A stretch of 64,000 nucleotides of DNA from PALSA-1296 sp038322815 (GTDB lineage: Bacteria; Bacteroidota; Ignavibacteria; Palsa-1295): NCBI GenBank assembly GCA_038322815.1, contig JBBQGG010000003.1, forward strand, positions 1 through 64,000, written 5' to 3'. Below are positions 1-8,032 of the stretch, in pieces; positions within the stretch are counted from its first letter, which is position 1; the number at the start of each line of letters is the position of its first letter. The notes under the pieces are model-generated. The model ran no database searches and was not told the DNA's origin. It worked only from the letters and a program-made list of their open reading frames with translations. The position numbers and the translations under genes are program-made.

Positions 1-270
1 CGTCATACTGACGGTAACGCTTTCGTTCTCCGACGTTCTGAGGTGTCGATAATTGATCCTGATTCTCTGTCATGGTGGTATAGTCCTTTCTGCAAATATA
101 CCACACCGTTCAGTGTCCTCTCAAATGGGGGAAGTCCAGTATTAATTAAATTCAAAGGAGTATCTGATTTTAACGATCTTGGTGATGGACATTTTAGCGT
201 AAAAGTTTGGATTACTGTCTATGCAGTTACTGGAGATAATATTCAAGAAGCAATATATGTCAGACACTGA
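1..270 (+). CDS. C-terminal part of an unrecognised protein (5' end outside window)
   Basis: The reading frame is open from base 1 to the TGA at 268-270, so this is the last 89 codons of a longer gene; the in-frame GTG at 43 is probably not the real start. The visible part is rich in Ser, Tyr, Trp and beta-branched residues and ends IYVRH, as in an extracellular beta-rich domain. I recognise no family. A small secreted protein follows 28 bases later on the same strand. Confidence 0.4.
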   Translation, partial: RHTDGNAFVLRRSEVSIIDPDSLSWWYSPFCKYTTPFSVLSNGGSPVLIKFKGVSDFNDLGDGHFSVKVWITVYAVTGDNIQEAIYVRH

Positions 271-298
271 AGATGATGGATAATAACTTCAAATAATT

Positions 299-634
299 AT
301 GAAAATAAAATACTTTTTTTTGATACCAACAATTCTTTTGGTAACAATGACTTCGTTATGCCGGGCTGAATTATCGCCGCATGTTAATTTGGTACATAAT
401 ATGGAAATCTTCCCCGTAGCAACTTGTCAGAGTTGGGAAAGAATCTTCAGCAATAATGTAAGCGGGGGCAAAAAACCAGAACCGCAGTTTGTTGTTTGGG
501 TTGAATACAAAGGAACCTCATTCACATACAATGGAGGTACAAGTTATTCTTTTACAGTAACTGTTACCGTTCATGTTGGTGGCAGTGGATCTTTTCAGAT
601 GTCAGTCTCACACAACATGGCTTTTCACTGGTAA
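299..634 (+). CDS. Small secreted protein of unknown function
   Basis: This 111-residue protein opens with MKIK, a hydrophobic core of about 14 residues and a likely signal peptidase site near SLCRA-E (residues 20-25), so it is probably exported. The rest is polar and Thr/Val/Gly rich (about residues 70-105), suggesting beta strands. No family is recognised. It lies between two other genes of similar style on the same strand. The region is AT-rich compared with the liv genes downstream, which fits accessory DNA. Confidence 0.5.
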   Translation: MKIKYFFLIPTILLVTMTSLCRAELSPHVNLVHNMEIFPVATCQSWERIFSNNVSGGKKPEPQFVVWVEYKGTSFTYNGGTSYSFTVTVTVHVGGSGSFQMSVSHNMAFHW

Positions 635-707
635 TTTTTTTTATTTCAAAAAAATAAAAAATCCCAAAAAAAGTTTTACACTTTTTTATAGGATATTGTT
701 TTATTTC

Positions 708-1238
708 ATGTTAATGGTATGCAAAACGAGAATATTTATAATTCTGATTTTCCTTTCAGCTATTTGTAATGCTGCACATGGGCAATCATCTAGAGTCTGG
801 ACCTCATTTGGTAAAGATAATTCTTATTTTTATTTCTTTGATTCAATAAATACAAAAAAAATCAGAGAGAAAACTTATCGAGTATGGGTGAAATCTCAAG
901 CAACAGCAGATTCACTGCCAATCATAAGAAAAAGATTAATCCAGGAATATAAAATTTCACCGCAAGATGCTCATGGCGAAATTCGAGGTCATGATACGAT
1001 CTGGAACTTTAATATGAATAAAGATTTTGATAAATGCTCTTTTATGATAAGCCAATTTGAGATCGATTGCAGTGAGGATAAGTCGCGCGATATTAATGAT
1101 ATATATTATGATAGCAAAGACCAACCCATTGAATCCAGCAAAGTAACGTACCCTGAAGCATTTGAGGAACAAGAAAAATGGGTGAGCATACAACAAGGCT
1201 CTGCATTTGAATCCTTAAAGAATCGAATATGCAATTAA
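708..1238 (+). CDS. Secreted protein of unknown function
   Basis: The start at 708 (MLMVCKTR) or 714 is preferred over the open frame beginning at 573, because only there does a signal peptide appear: a KTR n-region, the core IFIILIFLSAICNAA and a cleavage site near HGQ-SS. The mature part is about 150 residues with several Lys/Asp-rich stretches and three Cys (CSF, DCS and C-terminal CN). It resembles the many short secreted proteins of Bacteroidota with an N-terminal WxxxG-type strand, but I cannot assign a family. Confidence 0.5.
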   Translation: MLMVCKTRIFIILIFLSAICNAAHGQSSRVWTSFGKDNSYFYFFDSINTKKIREKTYRVWVKSQATADSLPIIRKRLIQEYKISPQDAHGEIRGHDTIWNFNMNKDFDKCSFMISQFEIDCSEDKSRDINDIYYDSKDQPIESSKVTYPEAFEEQEKWVSIQQGSAFESLKNRICN

Positions 1239-1284
1239 TAAGATAAATTTGTTCCCTTTACGCGCATCTTTTTCTCCTTCTTCG

Positions 1285-1292
1285 TATCTTTG
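1285..1292 (+). promoter_or_regulatory. Candidate -7 promoter element upstream of livH
   Basis: TATCTTTG matches the Bacteroidota -7 consensus TAnnTTTG and is followed by GCA. It lies 20 bases upstream of the livH start, which would leave a very short leader. A second match, TAAATTTG, is at 1244-1251. No good TTTG -33 element is seen at the expected distance from either, so this is a motif-level call. Confidence 0.35.
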
Positions 1293-1312
1293 CATCCTGT
1301 TATTGTTACTTC

Positions 1313-2218
1313 ATGGGAGAAATCTTACAACAATTAGTTAATGGCATCTCGCTTGGCGCAATTTATGCGCTGATCGCGCTTGGCTATACGATGATCTATG
1401 GCGTGCTGCGCTTTATTAATTTTGCGCATGGCGACGTCTTTATGGTCGGTTCGTTCGTGGCGTATTATACGGCGAACGCTGTCAGCAAATTCTTCCCGAT
1501 CGGCAGTGTTCCGGCGGCGATCATTATCTTTCTCGTCTCGATGACGTTCTGCGCCATCCTCGGAGCGACGATTGAATTTCTCGCATACCGTCCACTGCGT
1601 ATTCGTCCGAAGCTAACGGTACTTATTACGGCGATCGGCGTATCGCTATTCTTAGAGTATCTTTCCCAACTTCTTTTCGGCGCTACTCCGCGCGGCTTTC
1701 CTGCGATCATCTCATCGGCTCCGCTTTTTAAATCGCGCCTGATCACGATCAATACAGTTCAGACCGTCGTTATCATCACATCAGTTTCTCTGATGCTGAT
1801 TCTGAGAATCGTTGTTATGAAAACAAAGATCGGTACAGCGATGCGAGCCGTAAGTTATAACCAACAGGCAGCAAGCCTGATGGGAATAAATATTTCGAGC
1901 GTCATAACGTTCACGTTCATGATCGGCAGTGCTCTTGCTGCAGCAGGCGGAGTTCTTTACGGAGCGCAGTATCCGAGCATTGATCCGCTGATGGGTATTA
2001 TGCCCGGTCTGAAGGCATTCGTATCGGCAGTGCTTGGCGGCATCGGGAATATTCCCGGCGCAGCGATCGGAGGATTTATTATCGGAACGGTGGAGACGTT
2101 CATTGCCGGTACATTCCTATCAACCTATCGCGATGCCATTGTCTTCGCAATCCTGATCGGCATCCTGATCTTCAAGCCAAGCGGCATCATGGGAAAGAAC
2201 GAGACGGAAAAAGTGTGA
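1313..2218 (+). CDS. livH: Branched-chain amino acid ABC transporter permease LivH
   Basis: This 301-residue integral membrane protein matches the LivH family along its length. It opens with LVNGISLGAIYALIALGYTMIYG, has the GDVFMVGSF region near residue 40, and carries the EAA-like loop around GAAIGGFIIGTVETF near residue 245. It would form half of the inner-membrane channel of a high-affinity Leu/Ile/Val (or amide/urea) importer with LivM. LivM lies downstream but is separated by a two-gene toxin-antitoxin module. No LivG or LivF ATPase is in the window; a LivJ-like binding protein sits 20 kb away. Substrate specificity cannot be read from the sequence. Confidence 0.9.
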   Translation: MGEILQQLVNGISLGAIYALIALGYTMIYGVLRFINFAHGDVFMVGSFVAYYTANAVSKFFPIGSVPAAIIIFLVSMTFCAILGATIEFLAYRPLRIRPKLTVLITAIGVSLFLEYLSQLLFGATPRGFPAIISSAPLFKSRLITINTVQTVVIITSVSLMLILRIVVMKTKIGTAMRAVSYNQQAASLMGINISSVITFTFMIGSALAAAGGVLYGAQYPSIDPLMGIMPGLKAFVSAVLGGIGNIPGAAIGGFIIGTVETFIAGTFLSTYRDAIVFAILIGILIFKPSGIMGKNETEKV

Positions 2219-2317
2219 CCCGGATTGATGGGATTTTGAAAGGATTTTTGGGAAACACCTTAGGTACCCTTTCTCTAAGTTCACGAACCGATCTGCATTG
2301 ATGAAGGTTAAATAAGT

Positions 2318-2554
2318 ATGATCACAGAATCAAATTCTATCATTTCAGATAAGGATATTCTTGGCGGAACACCTGTCTTTTTCGGTACTCGTGTGCCGGT
2401 GAAAACATTGTTCGATTATCTTGAAGATGATTATTTAATAACAGAATTTTTGGAATACTTTCCAATCGTTACGCGAGAACTCGCTTTAGCCGTACTTGAG
2501 CAAGCCGAGCATTCATTCTCAGTTCATCACGTTACAAATAAAAGTGTTACTTGA
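2318..2554 (+). CDS. DUF433 family antitoxin
   Basis: This 78-residue protein shows the DUF433 pattern: an N-terminal strand followed by DKDILGGTPVFFGTRVPVKTLFDYLE (residues 12-38), then a helical half with FLEYFPIVTRELALAVLE. DUF433 proteins are small winged-helix antitoxins usually encoded just before a DUF5615 PIN-like nuclease, as here, where the two frames overlap by 11 bases. It would bind and neutralise the downstream toxin and may autoregulate the pair. The module interrupts the livH-livM pair. Confidence 0.8.
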   Translation: MITESNSIISDKDILGGTPVFFGTRVPVKTLFDYLEDDYLITEFLEYFPIVTRELALAVLEQAEHSFSVHHVTNKSVT

Positions 2555-2852
2555 TGAATGCGTGCCGAAACCGCTCGCAACAAAAATTATTACTCACACC
2601 GTCAAAACCACTCAGGAAATGGGGTGGACTTCAAAGAAGAATGGTGAACTCGTTAAACTTGCTGAACTAGAATTCGATCTCTTTATAACAGCCGATCAGA
2701 ATATGGCGTATCAGCAAAGTCTCAACGATAGAAATATAGCAATTCTTCTATTACCAACGAACCGCTGGACAATTCTTTCCAAAAACATTGATAAAATCAA
2801 CGAGGCAAATGAAAATATCGGAGGGAAAAAGTATCTAACTTTACAGTTCTGA
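2544..2852 (+). CDS. DUF5615 PIN-like toxin (putative RNase)
   Basis: The protein begins VLLDECVPKPLA, the hallmark N-terminus of DUF5615 proteins (conserved Asp-Glu), and continues with TTQEMGW, the NGELVKLAELEFDLFITADQNM segment carrying a second acidic site (ITADQN), and LPTNRW. It is about 102 residues, normal for the family. I chose the GTG at 2544, in register with the family start and overlapping the antitoxin end; the frame stays open up to a TTG at 2496. Toxic RNase activity is inferred from the PIN-like fold. It is the second gene of the module inserted between livH and livM. Confidence 0.75.
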   Translation: MLLDECVPKPLATKIITHTVKTTQEMGWTSKKNGELVKLAELEFDLFITADQNMAYQQSLNDRNIAILLLPTNRWTILSKNIDKINEANENIGGKKYLTLQF

Positions 2853-2862
2853 ATAATTTAAT

Positions 2863-3843
2863 TTGAAACCCCAATTTACATTTCTCATCGTCTTTGGAGT
2901 GCTCGTCGCCTTGTCACAGGTGATGGGCGCAATGGATCCGTATTATCTGACGGTGATCATCTTCATCGGCATCAATATTACGATGGCGACGAGTTTGAAC
3001 CTGATCAACGGTTTTACCGGCCAGTTCTCACTTGGTCATGCAGGCTTCATGGGAGTCGGCGCGTATATCTCCGCGATTATCTCTACGTATCTGACTACTC
3101 ATGGAATGTCTCCTGATGGTGCTTCGGGTGTTATCGTCCTCGGAGTTGCACTGCTTGGTGGCGGACTTTTTGCTGCGCTGACAGGGCTTGCAGTCGGCAT
3201 TCCGAGCTTGCGGCTCAAAGGTGATTATCTTGCAATCGTTACGCTTGGCTTCAATGAGATCATTCGCGTTATTATTCAGAATGTCGATTTTAAAATTCAA
3301 GGGACGCATTACGTCGGTGGCGCAAGAGGCTTTGCTGTTCCGCAGCTTTCATCTTTTTTATGGGTATATGGAATAGCGCTTGTTGTAATTTATTTTGTGC
3401 AGAATGTGATAAACTCTACCTATGGCAGAGGCTTTCTTGCTGTGCGCGATGATGAGATCGCAGCGGAGGCAATGGGCATTAATACAACGCGGTTCAAAGT
3501 CAGGGCATTTGTTATCGGCGCATTTTTCGCCGGCATCGGCGGCGGACTTTTCGCGCATTATATCCAATACATCACCCCCGATAATTTTACATTCTTAAAA
3601 TCAATTGAGATCGTCGTCATGGTGATCTTAGGTGGAATGGGCTCAACGTACGGCGTGATCCTTGCTGCCATCATTCTCACAATTCTGCCGGAAGCATTGC
3701 GCGAATTCTCGGAGTACCGGATGATCATTTATTCGCTTTTGCTTATCATCCTTATGATTTCGCGTCCGCAAGGATTATTTGGCAATGCCTCTATTAAGAA
3801 GCTTGTGGCAAAATGGAAACCGACAACAATGACTGATCGTTAG
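2863..3843 (+). CDS. livM: Branched-chain amino acid ABC transporter permease LivM
   Basis: This 326-residue membrane protein has LivM family features: NLINGFTGQFSLGHAGFMGVGAY near residues 46-68, GIPSLRLKGDYLAIVTLGFNEI (about 111-132), and the GINTTRFKVRAFVIGAFFAGIGGGLFAHY segment near 205-235. It partners LivH in the inner-membrane channel. The start is a TTG at 2863, ten bases after the toxin stop, so it may have lost a better start or promoter to the inserted toxin-antitoxin pair. The HIT gene begins nine bases after its stop. Confidence 0.9.
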   Translation: MKPQFTFLIVFGVLVALSQVMGAMDPYYLTVIIFIGINITMATSLNLINGFTGQFSLGHAGFMGVGAYISAIISTYLTTHGMSPDGASGVIVLGVALLGGGLFAALTGLAVGIPSLRLKGDYLAIVTLGFNEIIRVIIQNVDFKIQGTHYVGGARGFAVPQLSSFLWVYGIALVVIYFVQNVINSTYGRGFLAVRDDEIAAEAMGINTTRFKVRAFVIGAFFAGIGGGLFAHYIQYITPDNFTFLKSIEIVVMVILGGMGSTYGVILAAIILTILPEALREFSEYRMIIYSLLLIILMISRPQGLFGNASIKKLVAKWKPTTMTDR

Positions 3844-3852
3844 GAGAGAATT

Positions 3853-4365
3853 ATGGAAAAATTATATTCTCCCTGGCGAAGTAAATATATTGATACGTTC
3901 AAAGGTGCAGCTCCGAAAGAAGAGGCATGTATCTTTTGCTCGGCCTTAGAAAATACTAATGATAAAGAGCGGCTTGTTATCCATCGCGGCAAAGACGCCT
4001 TTGTCATTATGAATCTCTACCCTTATAATAGCGGGCACATGATGATCGTGCCGAAAAGGCATACTGCAGATTTTGGATCGTTAACTCATGATGAACTTGC
4101 TGAGTGTACTGCACTTCTTCAAACTGCGCAACGAGCCCTTAAAGAGCTTTCACATCCACATGGGTATAATATCGGCATGAATCTCGGCAAGGCAGGAGGT
4201 GCAGGGATTGACGATCACCTCCATTGGCATATCGTCCCGCGTTGGAATGGCGATACAAATTTTATGCCTGTTCTGGCTGATATTAAGATGGTCTCTGAAG
4301 ATATGGAGCATCAGTGGGAGCAGTTGCAGAAGTTTTTTCTGGAAAATCTTCAGGCAGAGGCGTAA
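3853..4365 (+). CDS. HIT family nucleotide hydrolase/phosphorylase
   Basis: This 170-residue protein carries the histidine triad H122-L-H124-W-H126 in DDHLHWHIVPRW, the upstream NSGHMMIVPKRH strand (59-70) and the N-terminal LYSPWRSKYI box typical of the AP4A phosphorylase/hydrolase-like HIT branch. C27-x2-C29 may bind zinc. The central His is the nucleotidyl acceptor in this family; likely substrates are dinucleoside polyphosphates or AMP conjugates. It directly follows livM in what may be one transcript, though no functional link to transport is evident. Confidence 0.88.
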   Translation: MEKLYSPWRSKYIDTFKGAAPKEEACIFCSALENTNDKERLVIHRGKDAFVIMNLYPYNSGHMMIVPKRHTADFGSLTHDELAECTALLQTAQRALKELSHPHGYNIGMNLGKAGGAGIDDHLHWHIVPRWNGDTNFMPVLADIKMVSEDMEHQWEQLQKFFLENLQAEA

Positions 4366-4420
4366 CTTTTGGGGGGTATCGGGGGTTATTTATGTACAAC
4401 AAACTTTTAACCGTACGCCT

Positions 4421-5224
4421 ATGAAATATCTGTTAGCATTTTTTCTTTTCATTCCTCTCTGCTTTGTTTCAAGAAATGCTTTTGCATTCGCTCCGAATGT
4501 CGACTCCGTCTATGCGGATTCAATAATTGCATTCAATAATTTTCCCGATTCACTTGTAATTCTTCGTAAACCAGATAGTATTTACGCTCATTTTTTGGGT
4601 AACGGACCTCTGATCGATCTTGCATTCAAAAAATTTGGAAGCAATAAGCTTCAGACGATCAAAGCAGGTTCTAAGATATTTGTCTGGGGGAAGAAAGATA
4701 AAGCTGCCGGAGTCGATAGCTCGGCCGGTTTAATAACATTTTGGTTCGATGATGGCTTCCATGATCCCTATAATACCCAATCCAATCCCTTGGTACTTAA
4801 CGACGGACTTAATATGATTCAGGTACCAAATCTGGATTTCACCTATGTTGAAATTACTCTTGCTCAAAATCAGTTTGGCAAAGGGGCTACAAGTTATTAT
4901 GTTGATGCCGTCGCGCTCGTGGAAGATACAGCAACTCTGATAAAATCAGTTCAGCACCAGTCGCATTTTGCAAGTTCAGTTTCTTCCTATCCAAATCCAT
5001 TCATTCAGAATACAACAATTCATTTCGAACTTGAAACTCAGGGAGAGGTGCAGCTTGCTGTAATCGATGCTCTTGGCAGAGAAGTTGATAGGGTTCAGGC
5101 AGGGTATATCGAGAACGGCATTCATGAAATTCCTCTTGCAATAAAAACGCCGGGATTTTATTTTGTGAGGGTATTTGTGAACGGTCAGCCTATTGGTAAT
5201 CCTTTGAAGATCACATCACGCTAA
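4421..5224 (+). CDS. Secreted protein with T9SS type A sorting domain
   Basis: The ATG at 4421 gives MKYLLAFFLFIPLCFVS and a likely cleavage after AFA (residue 25), a clean signal peptide; the frame is open further upstream to 4199 but overlaps the HIT gene. The mature protein has a roughly 150-residue beta-rich domain resembling galactose-binding-like folds (resemblance only) and ends in an 80-residue sorting domain starting SSYPNPFIQNTTIHFEL and containing DALGREV and GFYFVRV. The cargo would cross the outer membrane by type IX secretion. Its function is unknown. Confidence 0.75.
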   Translation: MKYLLAFFLFIPLCFVSRNAFAFAPNVDSVYADSIIAFNNFPDSLVILRKPDSIYAHFLGNGPLIDLAFKKFGSNKLQTIKAGSKIFVWGKKDKAAGVDSSAGLITFWFDDGFHDPYNTQSNPLVLNDGLNMIQVPNLDFTYVEITLAQNQFGKGATSYYVDAVALVEDTATLIKSVQHQSHFASSVSSYPNPFIQNTTIHFELETQGEVQLAVIDALGREVDRVQAGYIENGIHEIPLAIKTPGFYFVRVFVNGQPIGNPLKITSR

Positions 5225-5228
5225 CATT

Positions 5229-5447
5229 GTGACGCTCAGAGAATTTTTACCGCGAATAATTGTCATTGTTCTCTTTGTGATCGGTGCGGTTTTTGCCTAT
5301 ATTGAAAGTGTATATATGCGCGATCATGCTTCATTGCTCGGAGATAAAGGAAGCAGCATTCTTACCTGGATGTGGGTCTATCGTGTGATAGCAATGGCAC
5401 TGGTCTTTGCTTCATCGTATGTTATCGGTGGGTTCTGGAGGAAATAA
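5229..5447 (+). CDS. Small two-helix membrane protein, unknown function
   Basis: This 72-residue protein starts at a GTG four bases after the previous stop. Two hydrophobic segments (about 9-26 and 50-67) are separated by a polar loop SVYMRDHASLLGDKGSS. It resembles small uncharacterised membrane proteins of Bacteroidota; no function can be given. Tight spacing on both sides suggests co-transcription with its neighbours. Confidence 0.5.
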   Translation: MTLREFLPRIIVIVLFVIGAVFAYIESVYMRDHASLLGDKGSSILTWMWVYRVIAMALVFASSYVIGGFWRK

Positions 5448-5469
5448 TTTTTACTTTTTTTTCAGCATC

Positions 5470-5823
5470 ATGAAATTTCTTTTTTTTATCTTTTTTGCTA
5501 TAATATGTATTAGCTGTAACAGTAATAGCACTACCTATACCGTTCATGAAATGGTGATCACTCCCAAGGCACTGACATATACTCCCAGTGATAACATTCA
5601 GCCTCTTTCAATTACCCATACCTGTACGTGTCCTTTTAGTTGGAATGTCAATGTGCTCACGGCAACTCAGGTGCTTAAAGATACGAGCGGCTCAGGAGAT
5701 AATACAAAGGTATCCATTAGCATTGATCGCTCGAAGCTGACCTTCGATACTCTTCATGCAACGCTTCAGATTACCTCCAATGGTTATGGGACAGATACCG
5801 TCCGGGTAACAATATTAAAGTAG
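5470..5823 (+). CDS. Small lipoprotein with BACON-like beta domain
   Basis: Starting at 5470 gives MKFLFFIFFAIICISC, a lipoprotein signal with the lipid-attached Cys at residue 16. The 100-residue mature part has alternating strands: LTYTP..., CPFSWNVNV, STTLK-like Ser/Thr stretches, ISIDRSKLTFDT, LQITSNGYGTDTVRVTI. That layout resembles BACON or Ig-like domains, where a W-x-V strand is followed by repair-type strands; this is a resemblance, not a firm match. It is probably anchored in a membrane facing the periplasm. Confidence 0.55.
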   Translation: MKFLFFIFFAIICISCNSNSTTYTVHEMVITPKALTYTPSDNIQPLSITHTCTCPFSWNVNVLTATQVLKDTSGSGDNTKVSISIDRSKLTFDTLHATLQITSNGYGTDTVRVTILK

Positions 5824-5829
5824 CACAAC

Positions 5830-5854
5830 CGGTAGGCGCGGGCTTTAGCCTGCG
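5830..5854. repeat. Partial REP-like palindrome (GGCTTTAGCC core)
   Basis: The sequence ggtaggcgcgggctttagcctgcg shares the GGCTTTAGCC core and flanks with the perfect palindrome at 17771-17800 and the partial copy at 61160-61183. It lies between the ends of two convergent genes. Confidence 0.5.
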
Positions 5855-5880
5855 AAGGGTTTCGGGATTGTATAAAAATG

Positions 5881-5914
5881 AAAAAAGCTCCGGAACAAGT
5901 CCCGAAGCTTTTTA
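5881..5914 (-). terminator. Rho-independent terminator of the minus-strand lipoprotein gene
   Basis: The arms AAAAAGCTCCGG (5882-5893) and CCGAAGCTTTTT (5902-5913) pair over 12 bases with one G-U and enclose an 8-base loop. Reading on the minus strand the hairpin ends in a run of T. It lies 20 bases past the stop codon at 5934 and could also stop the convergent plus-strand transcript. Confidence 0.75.
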
Positions 5915-5933
5915 CTAAGTGAAAGAAAGAAAA

Positions 5934-6188
5934 TTATTTCTTCATTTTATCACCGTCTTTTTTCATCTTGTCGCCTTCTTTGACCATCTTGTCACCATCT
6001 TTTTTCATCTGGTCACCTTTAACCGAGTCCATTTTAGGAGGAGTCGGTGCTGGAGCCGGAGCCGGAGCAGGTGCAGGAGTCATCATTGAATCGGCAGGTT
6101 TGACTTCTTCAGTCTTCTTGCCACAAGCGATCATGCTGAACGACATAGCCGTAAAAGCACCAAGCACAAATAAATTACGAAGCCTCAT
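5934..6188 (-). CDS. Small lipoprotein with Pro-Ala and Lys-Met-Lys-Asp repeats
   Basis: The start at 6188 gives MRLRNLFVLGAF and the lipobox MIAC with Cys21. The mature protein has an (Ala-Pro)n stretch (about residues 38-47) and a charged tail made of a repeated unit KMKKDGD or close variants, four times. Such tails are usually extended, periplasmic and peptidoglycan- or polyanion-interacting, but that is inference. The internal repeats make copy-number change by slippage plausible. It has its own promoter-like motif and terminator, so it is a single-gene unit. Confidence 0.65.
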   Translation of the reverse strand: MRLRNLFVLGAFTAMSFSMIACGKKTEEVKPADSMMTPAPAPAPAPAPTPPKMDSVKGDQMKKDGDKMVKEGDKMKKDGDKMKK

Positions 6189-6304
6189 TGAATTACCTCT
6201 TAAATAAGTGAATTGTAAAAAAAACAGCCATACTTTAACCCCTGCCGAGCACATATTTCGGCAGACGCCTCAGTATAACATCGATTATATAAACAACTTG
6301 AATA

Positions 6305-6337
6305 CAAATATACGAAATTCGAACGCCCTATTACAAA
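6305..6337 (-). promoter_or_regulatory. Bacteroidota-type promoter for the small lipoprotein
   Basis: On the minus strand TTTG (6334-6337) is followed after 21 bases by TATATTTG (6305-6312), a full match to the TTTG...TAnnTTTG pattern. Transcription would begin near 6298, giving a leader of about 110 bases before the ATG at 6188. Confidence 0.55.
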
Positions 6338-6369
6338 AATCCGTCCAAAAGCGTTTCCTAAAAATTTGA

Positions 6370-6412
6370 GTCTTTTCCTCGCTTCCCTCCAAGAACTCTG
6401 CCCGGAATGACA
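6370..6412. repeat. Degenerate GTCATTCC-type repeat
   Basis: Read on the minus strand it begins TGTCATTCCGGGCAGAG and continues with GAAGCGAGG, the style of dispersed GTCATTCC/GTCATTGCG elements seen elsewhere in the window. Only one half-element is recognisable. It sits between the lipoprotein promoter and cysS. Confidence 0.4.
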
Positions 6413-6457
6413 GGTAATTTGAACTCTCACATACCATAGCCGCGTTCTCTTGCGTCT

Positions 6458-7912
6458 ATGGCGCTACAAATTTATAATACGTTAAGCAGAAGCAAGGAAG
6501 AATTCATACCACTTAACCCCGGAAGAGTGGGGATGTATATCTGTGGTTTGACAGTCTATGGCGACGCCCATATTGGCAGCGGCAAGAGCTATGTGTCATT
6601 TGATATCGTGCGCCGGTACCTTATGTTCTTGGGGTATCATGTTACCTTCGTTCAAAATATCACTGATGTCGGGCACATGACCGATAACGATGAGGACGCA
6701 GGTGAGGACAAACTTTTGAAGAAAAGCGCGGAGATCAAGCAGCACCCTATGCAGATCGCTGAAACATTTACGCGCCGTACCTCTGAAGATCTGGCAAGAA
6801 TGAACGTCCTTCCGCCGGATATTATGCCGCGAGCCACAGGACATATCATCGAGCAGATCGAGATTATCAAAGACTTGATTTCCAAAGGCTTTGCTTATGA
6901 AGTAAATGGCAGTGTTTATTTCGAAGTGACAAAAGATAAAGAATACGGAAAACTTTCCGGGCGAAAGACAGAAGATCAGGAAACTTCCGGCAGGGTGGAA
7001 TCCCGAAGCGAGAAGCGCAACCCGCAGGATTTTGCGCTTTGGAAGAAAGCGGAGAAAGGGCATATTCTTCGCTGGCTTTCTCCTTGGGGCGAGGGCTTTC
7101 CGGGCTGGCATATCGAATGCTCGGCGATGAGCATGAAGTATCTCGGTGAAACATTTGATATTCACGGCGGCGGATTGGAAAATCAATTTCCTCATCATGA
7201 ATGCGAGATCGCACAAAGTGAATGCTCGACGGGCAAACCGTTCGTGCGCTATTGGATGCATAATAACATGGTCACGGTTGACGGCGTGAAGATGGGCAAA
7301 TCACTCGGCAACTCCAATTATCTTCGCGATCTCTATAAGGAGTTCGAGCCGATGGTGCTGCGCTTTTATCTGCTGCAATCGCATTACCGCAGCACGACGG
7401 AATTTAAAAAAGATGCGATCGAAGCAGCAGGAATTGGGTATGGAAAATTACTATCAGCATATAAGAATCTTGTGAACTTGGTTGGTAAACAACAAGAACG
7501 TCCTTTGACTCAAGATGAGCTTCAACACCCACTCGTTCTAGAATTCGTTCAGGAGATGAATGATGATTTTAATACTCCAAAGGGAATTGCAATTCTTTAC
7601 GAACTAGCCAAAGAAACAAATACCCTTCTATCTGAATCTAATCCGGAGCAGAATAGGCTTATAAGCCTCTATCAAGTATGGAATACTCTTGCCGGAAGTA
7701 TTCTCGGTATTCTCCCGACATCGGACGTCGGATTTCAGACTTCTGACTCTGATTCAGCCCTTGCCGCCGTTATGGAAAAAATAATCGGTTGGCGGAGGGA
7801 GGCACGGGAGAAGAAGGATTTTGGTATGAGCGATGCGATACGGGATGATCTGGCAAAAGCCGGGGTAATCCTTGAAGATTCTAAAGCCGGGACGAAATGG
7901 AACTTACAGTGA
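6458..7912 (+). CDS. cysS: Cysteine--tRNA ligase
   Basis: This 484-residue class I aminoacyl-tRNA synthetase charges tRNA-Cys in the cytoplasm. The HIGH motif is H38-I-G-S; the KMSKS loop is K278-M-G-K-S. Zinc ligands are visible as C29 (YICGLTVYG), the Cys of WHIECSAMS and the His/Cys of PHHECEIAQSE. The ERGGDP-type region (GGGLENQFPHHE) is intact. The C-terminal helical domain ends GTKWNLQ. Length is close to the usual 460-490. It appears to be a stand-alone gene with about 120 bases before the next one. Confidence 0.96.
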   Translation: MALQIYNTLSRSKEEFIPLNPGRVGMYICGLTVYGDAHIGSGKSYVSFDIVRRYLMFLGYHVTFVQNITDVGHMTDNDEDAGEDKLLKKSAEIKQHPMQIAETFTRRTSEDLARMNVLPPDIMPRATGHIIEQIEIIKDLISKGFAYEVNGSVYFEVTKDKEYGKLSGRKTEDQETSGRVESRSEKRNPQDFALWKKAEKGHILRWLSPWGEGFPGWHIECSAMSMKYLGETFDIHGGGLENQFPHHECEIAQSECSTGKPFVRYWMHNNMVTVDGVKMGKSLGNSNYLRDLYKEFEPMVLRFYLLQSHYRSTTEFKKDAIEAAGIGYGKLLSAYKNLVNLVGKQQERPLTQDELQHPLVLEFVQEMNDDFNTPKGIAILYELAKETNTLLSESNPEQNRLISLYQVWNTLAGSILGILPTSDVGFQTSDSDSALAAVMEKIIGWRREAREKKDFGMSDAIRDDLAKAGVILEDSKAGTKWNLQ

Positions 7913-8032
7913 GTTTTTGCGTAGTATTATGAAATTTCGGAAACTTTTCAGGCTCACTTTCTCTTTAGAGTAGCCGTTTTCAACGGAATTTTAGTACATT
8001 TACTTTTTCACAATCAGAGAGGAATTTTACAC

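Noticed and set aside
6596..7261. Long antisense frame (221 codons) over cysS
   Set aside because: Cys/Arg-rich translation with no family features, fully inside a well-supported gene; typical shadow frame.
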